Shown piece by piece: positions 19,320 through 31,017 of a DNA stretch of 64,000 bases. Within the stretch, counting starts at the first letter, position 1; each line of letters begins with the position of its first letter. The position numbers were made by a program, and so were the translations under genes. Under the pieces are notes generated by a model. That model did no database searches. It was not told where the DNA came from and saw only the letters and a program-made list of their open reading frames with translations. Source of the DNA: Sipunculus nudus (Eukaryota; Annelida; Sipuncula; Golfingiida; Sipunculidae); assembly GCA_026874595.1 (NCBI GenBank), contig CM049319.1, positions 54,076,917 through 54,140,916 on the forward strand, written 5' to 3'.

Positions 19320-19885
19320 AATTGGGGTGGGGGGGGGCATATAGCGTTTGGTCAGTTGTTGTTGTCGTCTGTGTCATTTCTTGTGAACATGTTAACTTTT
19401 GAATGACTCATAATTTTTTAACTAAATTTGAATTTGTTTCTACCAACACCTTCACTTTCATCATCAAGGTCAAATAGACAGAAAAAAAAGTTTTAGGAGA
19501 CCCCATGACTTTTGTAGTATCAAATATTTTTTCCTCAAATTTTAAACACTAATTGTTTCAACCAATTTCTTTGAAGAGTTTGGAAACTTGTGACCTTGAC
19601 CTGGATCTTCAAGGTCAAATTAGCTGAAACAAATTATATATGAACGACTTAACTCTTGAACCAGTCAATATACTTCCATGAAAATCTACTTGTGATATTT
19701 TTCTTCCAAAATCCCAGTAGTGACTAAAAAATGGTGACCTTGACCTTCATTTTCAAAGTCAAATAAGCTGGAACAGAAATTATTTGTGAATTCTTTGACC
19801 TATGAAGTAGTCTGTATTTTCTCCTCAGACTTGGGGATGGGAGGCCCATAGGGTGGGAAGACAAATTTTTTTTCGCATTGCTAAA
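19320..19885 (+). repeat. TTCAAGGTCA dispersed repeat, long copy with about four tandem modules
   Basis: Modules of roughly 130-150 bases each carry TTTCTACCAA, TGACCTTGACCT, TTCAAGGTCAAAT and a TTGTGAACT-like block. It ends with GGGGATGGGAGGCCCATAGG. The complete TCAAGGTCA is present at 19464 and 19609. Confidence 0.7.
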
Positions 19886-20456
19886 ACCTCATTTTAACTG
19901 TTATCATTCATGTATCCTTCATTGGAAACCTGTGTAAGCCAAAAGCTTTAAGAAAAGCATCTTCCTTGAATCATGGTAAAAACTTACTTGGAATATTATT
20001 TCCAGTTGTGTATTCTACTTTAATATTATTTTCTTTGATTTATATGTAGGTTTTTTATGTGGATCATTATGATTAGTGAGCTTTTGCTTAATTTTACTGA
20101 AGATAAAATATTAAAAGAAAAGCACAAGACAAGCTGTACTGCCACTATCAGGTACAGGTCTTGAAATTTATAAAATGTTTGACTAGACAGTTTGGTCCAG
20201 AAATGCTAGAAATAGACCAGATCTCATAGGATTTTCCTGAACCCACTTAAAAAAAATAAAAAATTTTCTGTTGGAAAGAAAATAATAGGGAGTGAATCAA
20301 GAAAATGAATTTTTTCAAGAAAATTATTTTTAGCCTAAGTAGCTGTGATCCTGTTTTACTGAACATGGTTCTGGTTTGGCACATTTTGCAACCACTAGGA
20401 CAAAAACTTCTCTGTAGTTGATTTCTAACCAAAACTGTTAAGTTAGCATTTCATAT
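19886..20456. other. Intergenic, no feature seen
   Basis: AT-rich sequence without supported features. Confidence 0.5.
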
Positions 20457-20460
20457 ATGA

Positions 20461-20771
20461 GTATGTATGCATATGCAGCTAGAAATGAATGTTTATGATT
20501 CCATTAATATGTATGAAGTACATATGCAGCAACACTGGGGTAATAGTAAAGTGCTGCAGAATTGGAGAAGTTATTAATGAGAGGAATACCCTATCACTGA
20601 TGTCAAAGTTTGGAATTCCCCCAATCATTACCATGCATATGCATTCTCAGTTGCTACTGTGACTGAAACATGCTGCATACATACATACCAGGTATTTGCC
20701 TACCATATGCACTGCATAAGCATATATGGAATCTTATATATGGGTTTGATTCCTAGCTGCATATACATACC
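20461..20771. mobile_element. Short TIR element (MITE-like), about 310 bp
   Basis: The left arm GTATGTATGCATATGCAGCT (20461 on) pairs with the reverse complement of CCTAGCTGCATATACATACC (ending 20771). The match continues inward imperfectly for about 40 bases (ATGATTCCATTAATATG versus ATATAAGATTCCATATATG). No ORF. Confidence 0.6.
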
Positions 20772-21397
20772 TAACACATAATGTATAGGCTTATATATGG
20801 AACGCACCTTTACTGTGGTTACTGTATTATCATTTCTTTCAATAATTTATTTCTCAGTGGAAGGAGGTAGTACTTGGGTCTCTATGAGGAATTAAAATAT
20901 AATAAACATATCAGAGTATCTGACCTGTACAGATCTGTTATTGATAGATTTTTTGATGTCTGTTGTCCCAGTTGCCTTTCTATGCTGTCTTCATTCTAAT
21001 TCATATTTAAAAATGCAGGGATGAAATTTGTGATACCTGAAATTAATTTCAACTAATGTAGGTGGTTTATTTGAGTTCGGGTATACACCAGTAGTTCAGT
21101 AGCGTCAAAAACTGTATTGGTATGAATTTGACAAAGTCTGCCTCATTCAGCTAAACGATATTTTTATTCTGACCCGTATTCTGTTTCATTGCAATGGTTT
21201 AGTCATCACCCCATCACACATGCACATAACTTTCAGAAATAAATTATGTGAAGGCACCGCTAGCCTCTGTCACAACTCTACCATGCTTAGGTTGTATATT
21301 TCTGTACAGTATGATCTGATGAAAAGTTTGGGATGTAGCTTCTCGTCGCTCAAAAGCTTCCAAGGAAAACTTCACGTCTAGCTTGTACATACATTTA

Positions 21398-21568
21398 TAC
21401 AGTGGAACCTGTCTGAAAGACCACCTTTATAATAAGATCACCTGTCTATTAAGACCACCCAAAAACGTTCACATTGATTATAACTGACCTATCTGATAGG
21501 AACACCTGTGAATTGAGACCACTTTTGGCCAGTCCCACTGGTGGACTCATCAGACAGGTTGCACTGTA
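21398..21568. mobile_element. MITE-like element with 18-bp TIRs, 171 bp
   Basis: The ends are TACAGTGGAACCTGTCTG and CAGACAGGTTGCACTGTA, inverted with one mismatch. The interior has TATTAAGACCACC and TTTTGGCCAGTCC. Other copies lie at 38778-38950 (inverted) and 63232-63415. Confidence 0.85.
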
Positions 21569-21685
21569 GAATGCATTACTGTAGAAATAACATTACATTG
21601 ATAATTTACACTTTACAGCAAATGTTCATTTTCAGCTCATACGTCATGCTTTACTTAAATGCCCAGTTCATTGTGTGTGTGTGTG

Positions 21686-21700
21686 GGGGGGGGGGGGGGG
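21686..21700. repeat. (GT)n/poly-G tract
   Basis: GTGTGTGTGTG followed by about 14 G. Confidence 0.9.
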
Positions 21701-21759
21701 TAGAACATCACCATACCCTTGTTCAGTGTGGACACAGGAATGACAGTATGGAGTTTTAA

Positions 21760-23198
21760 TTAGGGAATCGGGGTAAAAGCCACTGTAGCATGGTTAATGT
21801 CAAAGACAGGTACCATCAAGATATATTTACATTGCCATCATGAAATTTGTTAGATTGAGATTTGAGCAGCTAGTGGGCTACAGGAGGCCATTATGTACAA
21901 CAGCTTTGTCATAAATGAGTTTTAGTGACTACAGTTTAGATTTGTGAAATAATTGTTGTTAACTCCAGGGAAAATTTTGTTTTTGATCGTTGAATGGATT
22001 TTATATATAAAGAAACACACAGATATTCATGTGGTAATAATAATTTGAATTAAAAAACCCCCACAGATATGTATTATAAAATGATGGATACTGTATATGT
22101 GAAAAACTGAGAGGGCGAATCAACAAAAGTAGGCCATAAACTGAGGTATGGATATGGTTATAGATACAGCAATAAAAAGCATCAATTATATCCAGAATGT
22201 TTGCATAGATGACCCACAGATAATGATACAGTTATGTACTTTAATTTTATAGTGTAATAACAAATGAAATATCTGAATGAATTGCTTCACTTTCAAGGCC
22301 CATCTGTACAAATGGAAATTATTGCATTGTTTATGCTGTATGTTGTATTGGCATATGCAAGGTTTGACATTTGTTTAGAAAGTTACATGACAGCAGGAAA
22401 TTTACTGCCTCATCTGATTATCTGTTTTTCCTTAAATCTGGCATATTTCAGTTAAAGACATTAAGCAGAGGTATTATCTGATTTATATACACTCAGAACT
22501 TTTATGCTTGTGTCCTATTATTCTTTGAAATGAACTGCAGTTTCACTGCTGTTTGAGAAATGGTAAGGCATTCTACTGAAGTAAATATAAGATTTTGACA
22601 CTCTGGAAAATGTTTCTTATTTGGTTCAGAAAAAAAATCTTTGAAAAAAATTTTCGGTATCTGGAAATACTAAAAAAAATAATTTGCACAAGCTTCAGGT
22701 ACTGGGATTGTAGGACCTGAGGACCTTCAGGTAACGTTTATGGTTGATTTTGACATCCTGGCTAGGCTTTGCTCTTTTTCAATAAACAAGCCCAAGCTAA
22801 ATAAAAAATGCTGACCTGTGGACCCCCTATAATTTCAAACCCTGGTTTTGTCATTGCAGTATCCACATTCTTATCCATTTCTTTAGATAATATGAAAATT
22901 TGAAACATAATCACATGCAAAATTTGTGTTTCATATTATATTATATGTATATAAACAACCGTCTGGTTGGATCAAAACTGCCGCCTTTGTACAAAAAATA
23001 CACTTTCATATAATGTACCTTGAACTTGTGGACGGATGTATTGGCTAGCTTATATAAACAGGAATCATGAACTTAATGGTTAAATGAATTTCACGATTAT
23101 CACATACTAAGAAAATCCTCAGCATTTGATATTCTAGTGAATTTTGTAAGAAAGGTGATTTTATATATAAATATTTATATATATTACTTCCAAAAAAC

Positions 23199-23200
<2 letters not shown>
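21760..23200. other. Intergenic, no feature seen
   Basis: AT-rich sequence with small A tracts. The ORF at 22264-22455 has no recognisable domain and typical intergenic composition, so it is not called. Confidence 0.5.

Positions 23201-23201
<1 letters not shown>

Positions 23202-23250
<49 letters not shown>
23202..23250. repeat. (TA)n microsatellite
   Basis: About 24 uninterrupted TA units. Confidence 0.95.
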
Positions 23251-23258
<8 letters not shown>

Positions 23259-25554
23259 AATGATCTTATTGTTTTCTTCTTATATTTATTTGAAGGGGTG
23301 TTGTATCTAGTTTCATAAACCAAAGTGATGGGTCATTACAGAAATAGTTACCCACAGTCTGTCACACACATGTATATACACATATTTGTATACATATGGA
23401 ATGTGTATACATGATGTTGGTGTATATGTGTGTGTTTGTATAAAATATGTATATATATATAAATGTGCAGAAGATGTTTTGATAATAAATATTTCCTGTA
23501 TAAATGGCCTATGTTTCATCTTTATATGATATACCTGGTAAGATATCTTATTTTGAGATAATAATTAAGATATTTAAGATGTTATTCAAGAACTACCCAA
23601 GGTCTTAATTTTACACCATGTAATATTTTTACATTTTACTGAAAGGTCTCGAACCTCTTCCTGACCCTAGAAGTGTTGCCACATTTGGTTCAGCAAGTGC
23701 AGTGAGCCAGTAGGGTCCAAAACAACACTGGTCTGGTTGGCACCAGACCACTATATGTGATGTATATGGTTACCCTCTATGCATCAGTGCACAGCCAACC
23801 ACACCATATAATCTAATTAGATGAATAGCTGTATAAACAGGTTAACAGATAACCCACCGGGCCATTATCTGATTATACCTGCAGTAGAGTAATTTACTGG
23901 GGTGATGGTGTGTATATACCATAGACAATTAACAATATCAACATAACAGTGACCTTTGATGAGTCAATTATTTACATAACTAACCTTTGCTTATAAATAT
24001 TAAATACACTATGTATAGCCAAACCATGCTAGTTAGAACATTTTGAATATTATAAGTTATTTGTTATTAATTATATAGTAAGATAGCCTTGTGCCACTGA
24101 GTGTGGCTATTTACCTGTGAACTTGTCAGGACATAATGGTAACCTTAATTGATTTTTTTAGAGGTGCCCTATAGTGATCACTGTGTCAGTCCATCCTTCC
24201 GTCCATCCGTCATTCCGTCAGTGACACTTTCTTTCACACGCGATAACTCAACAACAACATACTGCAGCTTTCCCAAATTCACAGGGATGATTGGTACCTA
24301 TGATGAGGGCTCCAGACCTAGCGAATTACAGACTTGTCAGAATTCAAATTTGGCGCCACAGCCCAATCGCTGGATTTCTTTCGCACGCGATAACTCAACA
24401 ACAACCTCCTTCAGCTTTCCCAAATTCACAGGGATGATTGGTACCTGTAAGGGCTCCAGACATTCTGAATACAGACCTGTTGGAATTTCAATATCTCTGC
24501 CACTGTCCAATTGCTGATTATTTTTCATGCATGATAATAAACAACAAGATACTTCAGATTTTCCAAATTTACAGGGATCATTGGTCCCTATGAGGGCTCC
24601 AGACCTATTGAATTACAGACTTGCTGAAAATCAAATATGGCTAACAGACTACATTTGGTGATTTTCTATTGCACACATTATTTCAGGCATATCTTCTTTA
24701 ATCCAGTATGATTTTTTCCCTCATGCATATTGATAAAAACCGGTCTCTGTGAGGTTTTTTTAGCGAACCTGTGAGCTTATGCGATGGCACAGCGTCGTCC
24801 GTCCATCGTCAGCCGTCCGCCGTCCAGGGCTGGCTTTCCGCCGTCCATGGCTGTAAGTCAGAAACCGTTGGAGCTAGCAGCTCCAAATTACATGTAAGAA
24901 TTAGTCACATGTGAAACTTGGTGCCCTGGAGTTTATTATTGGGTATCTGCATTAATTTAGATTTTATAGAGAAAAAGCTTAAAAACCTTTAAAAATCTTC
25001 TTCTCTGAAACTGTCCAGCCAAATTGTCCAAAATTTCACAGAAATGATCCCTGGAACAATCTCTCTCAAGTTTGTTCGAATGGTTCCAGTTCGGAGATTT
25101 TTGGCCGAGTTACAGGAAGTTGAACTTAGTCATCTGTCCAAAAAAGCACACTTTAATTAAAATAAAAGAAACGGCTAGAGCTACAATCACCAAATTTTAT
25201 ACCAATGTTTGTCACATATGTCATATCTGATTTTGAGGTATTGGTGGCGCCACCTACATTGATGTGTTTTTTACAAGCAAAAATGTAATGTTAATCTCTT
25301 CTAGCTTATACACTGATTTATGATGAAACTGTTAAGCTGATTAGTTTAAACTTTACAAGATTATTCTATGATAGGGTTCTGCCAGTTTTATAAGAATAGA
25401 TTGGGTTAATACAGTTTTAAAAAAACATTGTAGCCAATTGAAAAAAGCTTTCTGTATTTGAAAACAGATTTGACAACATGTTGACTTTCAGCAGCCAAGT
25501 CAAGAGGTCACTCAGTACAAACAGGTGGGGTCCAGACATCACCATGGCAACTGA

Positions 25555-25961
25555 TCTAGCGCCAGATCGGCCCTCTGACATTATGGCCAGATTACTGGCT
25601 ATAATGCCTGGACATCTAACTCTGAGGATCGAGTTAATGAGGATGCAAATATTTTCGTCATTTTTGACAAGGCCTCATTGCTTACAAGTATCGTGTCACT
25701 TCAAATAAACCCACTAGATATTTTAGTAAGTTTCTTATCTCTCCAACGACACCTACCATGTGTGTGTGAAATATTCCGTTATAACCAAATATATTCGTAT
25801 ATTGTTCTGCATGTATCGGAGATTTCTGCCTCCGGTCTGCCTGCTGACTGTATGCGGAGACACGGTTATAAAGCGTGGCGTGGACTTGCAGGGCGGTTCT
25901 AAATTTGGCTTGTGTCACGACTCAGTAGGGGGTCCTAACTGAGTCGTGTTTGTCACGGCTA
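25555..25961. mobile_element. 407-bp insertion in element A with 7-bp duplication
   Basis: CAACTGA occurs on both sides (25548-25554 and 25962-25968). Copy 2 of A reads GGCAACTGACCTGGCTC (reverse complement, about 54000) with a single CAACTGA and no insert, a clean empty site. The insert has no terminal inverted repeats that I can see, but near its right end is a perfect 11-bp stem CACGACTCAGT/ACTGAGTCGTG (25916-25948) with an 11-base loop. I do not recognise the family. Confidence 0.8.
25916..25948. other. Perfect 11-bp hairpin near the 3' end of the 407-bp insertion
   Basis: CACGACTCAGT, an 11-base loop AGGGGGTCCTA, then ACTGAGTCGTG. Confidence 0.85.
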
Positions 25962-25987
25962 CAACTGACCTGGCTCTAGGGGGGTGT

Positions 25988-26045
25988 CTAGACAGTGTGT
26001 CTAGACGTCTAGACACAGCGTCTAGACGTCTAGACACAATGTTTA
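25988..26045. repeat. Short array of GTCTAGAC palindromes
   Basis: The palindrome GTCTAGAC and the spacer ACA(C)AG recur about five times. Copy 2 of A has a single GTCTAGAC at the same point (about 53970), so this is a local expansion. Confidence 0.8.
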
Positions 26046-26129
26046 GATGCAGAATTCCCAGATTATTGGAACTGTATCTTTCAACTGTTTGAAAAAACTT
26101 GGTTTGCATTTTAGCGAATTGGGTTTATC

Positions 26130-27890
26130 ATCAGGTCAAATGTGAACTGTTGCGCCCTCATTTTTTGTTGACCTCTGACCTTTCTTCGCTGCCCAGCGTC
26201 CATTTGTGCGTCTGTTTCCACACATAAACCCGCATATCTCGGGAACCGTTTGACCGATCAGGCTAAAAAATTTGCACAAATGTAGCCCTTTGATAACTTT
26301 ATAACATACACTAAAAATGGTGGTGCCACCTACAACCATTTTTGCACAGCGTCCATCTGTTCATCTGCCTTGGGATCAAATCACTCATATCTCAGCAGTG
26401 GTTTGACTTATCCACCTATAATTTTGCAGGTTTATACATCCTGGACAGCTTTCTCGATTTTATGACAGATGGCGCCACCTACATTCACGTTTACTCTGCA
26501 GACATCCAAGCTCATATCTTGGGAAATGTTTGACCGATTGGGCCAAAATTTTGCATGTTCATAGATCTCACATAGTTCTTCATCATAGGCAATACCGGTG
26601 GCGCCACCTGCAACCACTCATGCACAGCGTCCATCTGTTCATCTGCCTTGAGATAATATTACTCATATCTCAGAAGTGGTTTGACTTATCCACCTGAAAT
26701 TTTGCAGGTTTATACATCCTGGACAGCTTTCTCGATTTATGACAGGTGGCGCCACCTACATTCACGTTTACTCTGCAGACATCCATGCTCATACCTCGTG
26801 AACCATTTGACCGATTGGGCCAAAATTTTGCATGTTTATAGATCTCACATAGCTCTTCATCATAGGCAAAACTGGTGGCGCCACCTGCAACCATTAATGC
26901 ACAGCACCCATCTGTTCATCTGCCTTGGGATAAAATTACTCATATCTCAGAAGTGGTTTGACTTATCCACCTGAAATTTTGCAGGTTTATACATCCTGGA
27001 CAGATTTCTTGATTTTATGACAGGTGGCGCCACCTACATTTTCACGTCTGCAGACATCCAAGCTCACATCTCGGGAACTGTTTGACCGATTTGGCCAAAC
27101 TTTTGCATGTGTATAGATCTCGCATGGCTCTTCATTATAGGCAAAACTGGTGGTGCCACCTGCAACCATTAATGCACAGCACCCATCTGTTCATCTGCCA
27201 TGTGATAAAATCACTCATATCTCAGCAGTGGTTTGACTTATCCACCTGAAATTTTGCAGGTTTATACATCCTGGACAGCTTTCTCGATTTTATGACAGGT
27301 GGCGTCAACTACATTCATGTTTACTCTGCAGACATCCAAGCTCATATCTCCTGAACATTTTGACCGATTAGGCCAAAATTTTGCATGTGTATAGATCTCA
27401 CATAGCTCTTCATCATAGGCTAAACTGGTGGCGCCACCTGTTACCATTTTTGCACAGCGTCCATCTGTTCATCTGCCTTGGGATAATATTACTCCTATTT
27501 CAGCAGTGGTTTGACTTTTCCACCTGAAATTTTGCAGGTTTATACATCCTGGACAGCTTTCTCGATTTTATGACAGGTGGCACCACCTACATTAATGTTT
27601 ACTTTGCAGACATCCAACCTCATATCTCGGAAACTGTTTGACCTATTTGGCCAAAATGTTGCATGTGTATAGTTCTCAATTAGCTCTTCAACATAGGCAA
27701 AACTGGTGGCACCACCTGTAACCATTAATGCACAGCGTCCATCTGTTCATCTGCCTTGGGATAAAATCACTCATATCTCAGAAGTGGTTTGACTTATCCA
27801 TCTGAAATTTTGCAGGTTTATACATCCTGGACAATTTTCTCGATTTTATGACAGGTGCCACCACCTACATTCACGTTTACGCTGGAGACA
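26130..27890. repeat. 278-bp dimer array in element A copy 1 (six dimers)
   Basis: CATCTGTTCATCTGCC recurs at about 26352, 26629, 26907, 27184, 27461 and 27739, a period of 277-278. Each dimer has two related halves of about 139 bases, and each half begins at GGTGGCGCCACC or a near variant. Shared half-unit blocks include TGCA(A)AATTT, CATATCTC and TTTGAC(C/T). The 61-codon ORFs in each unit are by-products; 278 is not a multiple of three. Confidence 0.93.
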
Positions 27891-28275
27891 TCCATGCTAA
27901 TATGCAACACACCTCACTCTATTCCCCTTGCCACTTCATCCATGCCTCACTTCACCCGTCCCACTCTGATTTCTGCGGATACACATAGTCGCTTGTTGAC
28001 TATCCATATTCTAGTTTTAAAATGTCTGAAACTTGCTGGTCCGAAATGTCCATTTTGCTGAAATCATAATGACTAAAGTAGATATGCAGGACTTAAAAGG
28101 ATCAATATTAAATTTTAAAAATAAACCATTCATACTCCCAAACTTTGCACAGGTTCGCATTAGGCCTGTAGGTCTTGTTAAATTTAACTTTATTTTTCAC
28201 CCATATTTAAACTAGTCCAGCACTAGCAGAAACGCGGGGCCCTTTGAGGACCATTGTCCGACCACATCTAGTTTT

Positions 28276-29205
28276 TGATGTAATAGCAACCTTTAATAGA
28301 AGACTGTCTAATAGAGAGTCAATTGTAATACTCCTAGATCACAGTAAATGAAATGTTTCAGTTTGTAGATCCAACAAATGGCAATACTTTGATGACATTT
28401 TTTATTTAACATATTAACAATATAGCGCATATATACATAGGAGGTAAACAGTTACTTATTTTTGCACCACTCACCGCGCTGATGGAAGACCTTTTTTTCA
28501 AACAGAAAGAAAACATTACATACAGTCATATGACAGACAATATATAAATGACTTTTATATATACAGGACAGAGAACAAGAAGTTAAGACATACATTCACC
28601 TACATATACATGTACAAAACCCTTAAATTACATACTTGTGCTGTTGATCTAGAGGGTCTTAAAAAACAAATCACTGTTCAATGAAAAGTTTACCGAATTG
28701 GGGGAAAAATATACACAAAATGTGTATGAACTATTCTAAAAACTTGCTTAATGGTTTTCATTTATTATAATGGACTTAAATATTAGTAGTTTGTTAAGCC
28801 ATGTTTTACAATATTATGTTTTTCCCTACTATAGGTTTGAAAGCTGAAAGTAGAATGACTAACATATTAAGTGTTGAGCAGTTAGTTTTGTTGAATATAA
28901 CACGTTTTAGTCAGGTTAGCATCATCTCTCACATAGTTAAAACTCAAATTATAAACAATTTTTTTTCATCATTTAATATATCTATTACTGGCATCACTGC
29001 AGCTTTATCTCCCGGTAAGTTTATCTCCTGATGTTTTCTCTCAGTGTTCAAATGTCTTAATAGCTTCCTTAATAGACTGGTAACCCCCAATTTTAATATG
29101 GAAAATGTTATCAACTTTGGATCAGTGGTAGATTTTAGATGAATAGTGATAAATTGCGACATTTCTATATGGTACTACATATGGAAGTGATACACACATT
29201 AAACA
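28276..29205. other. Between B and the right inverted arm
   Basis: AT-rich sequence with no coding or RNA signal. It belongs either to the outer unit of the nest or to background. Confidence 0.4.
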
Positions 29206-29349
29206 CGCTACCATTTGTTTATATAGCTGTTCATCTAATTAGATGGCATGGTGTGGCTCGCTGTGCACTGTTGCACAGAGGGAGACTGGTGGACTAATAA
29301 CTTCCATATACATCACATATAGTGGTCTGTTTGGCAGTACTGGTCTTGT

Positions 29350-30330
29350 GACCCATATCTGTTGACAAGTTACATAGGTGGCGCCACAAGCCATGGTCAG
29401 TGGATACTGGTAACTCAAACGAATGAGACTGAGTTATATGTTCTCAAAAAAGAACCACAGATTGATGGCAAGCAAAATGAGTGTAGGTGTCACAACTCGT
29501 TTTGTTAGAGAATTATCCATGATGTGTGGGCATGCAAAATTTCAGGCTGATGTTTAACCACTCCTGAGATATTTGCATACATGTACACAACACAAAATTG
29601 CAGGTGACGCCAATAGTCACCTGTATTAGTAAGCTATCATAAATGTATACAGGTAACAATACATGAAACCATTCCTGAGATATGGGCATGGCTGTGTGCT
29701 TATGCAAAAATTATTCTAGGTGGCGCTTCCAGTCTTGTGTACATGATACAGATATATGGACATGCACATTTTCAATCCTATAGGTCAAACTACTCCTGAG
29801 ATACTGATATGAACGTACCCTACATTGTAGTTGTAGTTGGTATACGGGTACAGTCTGGTACACACGTAAGCTATCCAAGATGTATGGAAAGGCAAAATTT
29901 CAGGCCGATACAACAAATGACTTCTAAAATATGGGTATGGATGTTCTCAATGCAAAAGTGATATAGGTGGTGCCACCAGTTTGGTGTTAGAGAAAGCGAT
30001 GTACGGATATGCTAAATTTCAGGCTGATAGCTAAAAGAAAACTCCTGAGATATATGTTCGGATTCACCAAATGTAAACAATAGGGGGCGCCACCAATATT
30101 ATGTACGAGAAAGCTATCTAAGATATATATGCGTCAAGTCACTCCTGAGATACTGTTATGGATGCACAATACACAAAAAGGATAGTAGGTTGTGTCACCA
30201 GTCTTGCTAACGTTATTCGAGATGTATGACGTGTAAGGTGGCAAGATAATACGTCAAATCAGTCGTGAGAAATGTGCATAGATGTACACTACATAAAAAG
30301 ATTGTAGGATACGTTGGCAGTCTTATATAA
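29350..30330. repeat. Decayed array of about 120-140-bp monomers related to the element A half-unit
   Basis: Seven or so degraded monomers with GGTGGCGCCAC(C/A) variants at about 29378, 29602, 29719, 29967 and 30086. Each is followed by an AAGCTAT(C)CA(A)GATGTAT block, AAATTTCAGGC(T/C)GAT and ACTCCTGAGATAT. The same blocks occur in each half of the 278-bp dimers, so this looks like an older, monomeric relative. Confidence 0.75.
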
Positions 30331-30759
30331 GAAAAGCTGCCTATTGGAAGCAAAATCAGAATACAGATCTATTTTATTTATGAATAAATCTAACATATAA
30401 ATATGGAAACAAAATATGGACAACAAATTTTTAACTTGCTTTTACATATTTGAGAGAACACTTTCCTAGGGCCATTCTTGTGAAATATTCATCATTTTGA
30501 CCCGAAAGGTTTTCAGAAAAGATTTTTAAATTTGCTAAAATTACTAGTTTTTCCTTCGTAAAATATTGGCTATGAACCATTGTTTCATATATAAGCCATG
30601 TGACCACTATTTGAATGAAAAAGGGTGATACTAGCTCCTGTTGTTTCTGAGACTAATGTTAGTATGTGTTTAAGGCCGAATGACTATAAATTCACCTTCC
30701 AATAACTTGACCAAAAAAAACCGTTTTCGTGAAGTATAAATCTGGGAGTCTTACTGATA

Positions 30760-31017
30760 ACAGCCCATATCTCAGGAGTGGTTCCATTTATTGGGTTGAA
30801 ATTATACATATTAATAGATCTTGGATACCTACATCTCCTACTTAAGACTGGTGGCGCCATCAGTAATCGTTTTTGCGTAGCATCCATCCATGCGTTTGCT
30901 GTGGGTGAAAATAACTTATCTCAGGAGTTGTTTAATGGATTGGTCCGAAATATTGCACATCCATCCATCTTTGAGAGTATTTTTCGTAGACCAGACAGAT
31001 GGCGCCAACTGCCGTTC
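30760..31017. repeat. Two further diverged monomers of the same family
   Basis: They contain CCATATCTCAGGAGTGGTTC, GGTGGCGCCATCAG and TTATCTCAGGAGTTG, in the orientation of the element A copy 1 array. Confidence 0.65.

Larger units (their letters stand above)
24757..28185 (+). mobile_element. Element A, copy 1 (nested in B)
   Basis: A non-autonomous, non-coding element. Close to its ends are GCGAACCTGTG (24763-24773) and its reverse complement (28148-28158). Layout: a roughly 1.4-kb 5' section, an array of 278-bp dimers (about 26130-27890, six copies) and a roughly 170-base 3' section ending TAGGCCTGTAGGTCTTGTT. Copy 2 (50160-54787, opposite strand) has the same layout with twelve dimers. 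The 5' section here contains a 407-bp insertion absent from copy 2. Subterminal inverted repeats plus a central array recall mollusc pearl/Helitron-like non-autonomous elements, but class is not proven. Confidence 0.8.
24156..28275 (+). mobile_element. Element B, interrupted by element A
   Basis: B begins near GAGGTGCCCTATAGTGATCA (24161) and ends near GACCACATCTAGTTTTTG (28275). The unoccupied copy at 55713-56137 on the other strand reads straight through the point where A sits here (after GATAAAAACCGGTCTCTGTG; resuming near CACTAGCAGAAACGC). The first part has three tandem modules of about 145 bases (starting about 24229, 24373 and 24518, each with AACTCAACAACAAC-like and TTTCCCAAATTCACAGGGAT blocks). 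The other copy has one module. Confidence 0.75.
23722..29349. mobile_element. Outer unit of a nested transposon stack, bounded by long inverted repeats
   Basis: The left arm (about 23722-23843, ACCAGACCACTATATGTGAT to GCTGTATAAACAGG) matches the reverse complement of the right arm (about 29212-29349). Shared blocks are CATCACATATAGTGGTCTG, GGCTGTGCACTG and CATCTAATTAGAT, with one extra stretch of about 17 bases on the right. Element B lies inside. Whether the arms are TIRs of one element or two independent inverted copies cannot be settled without a third copy. Confidence 0.5.
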
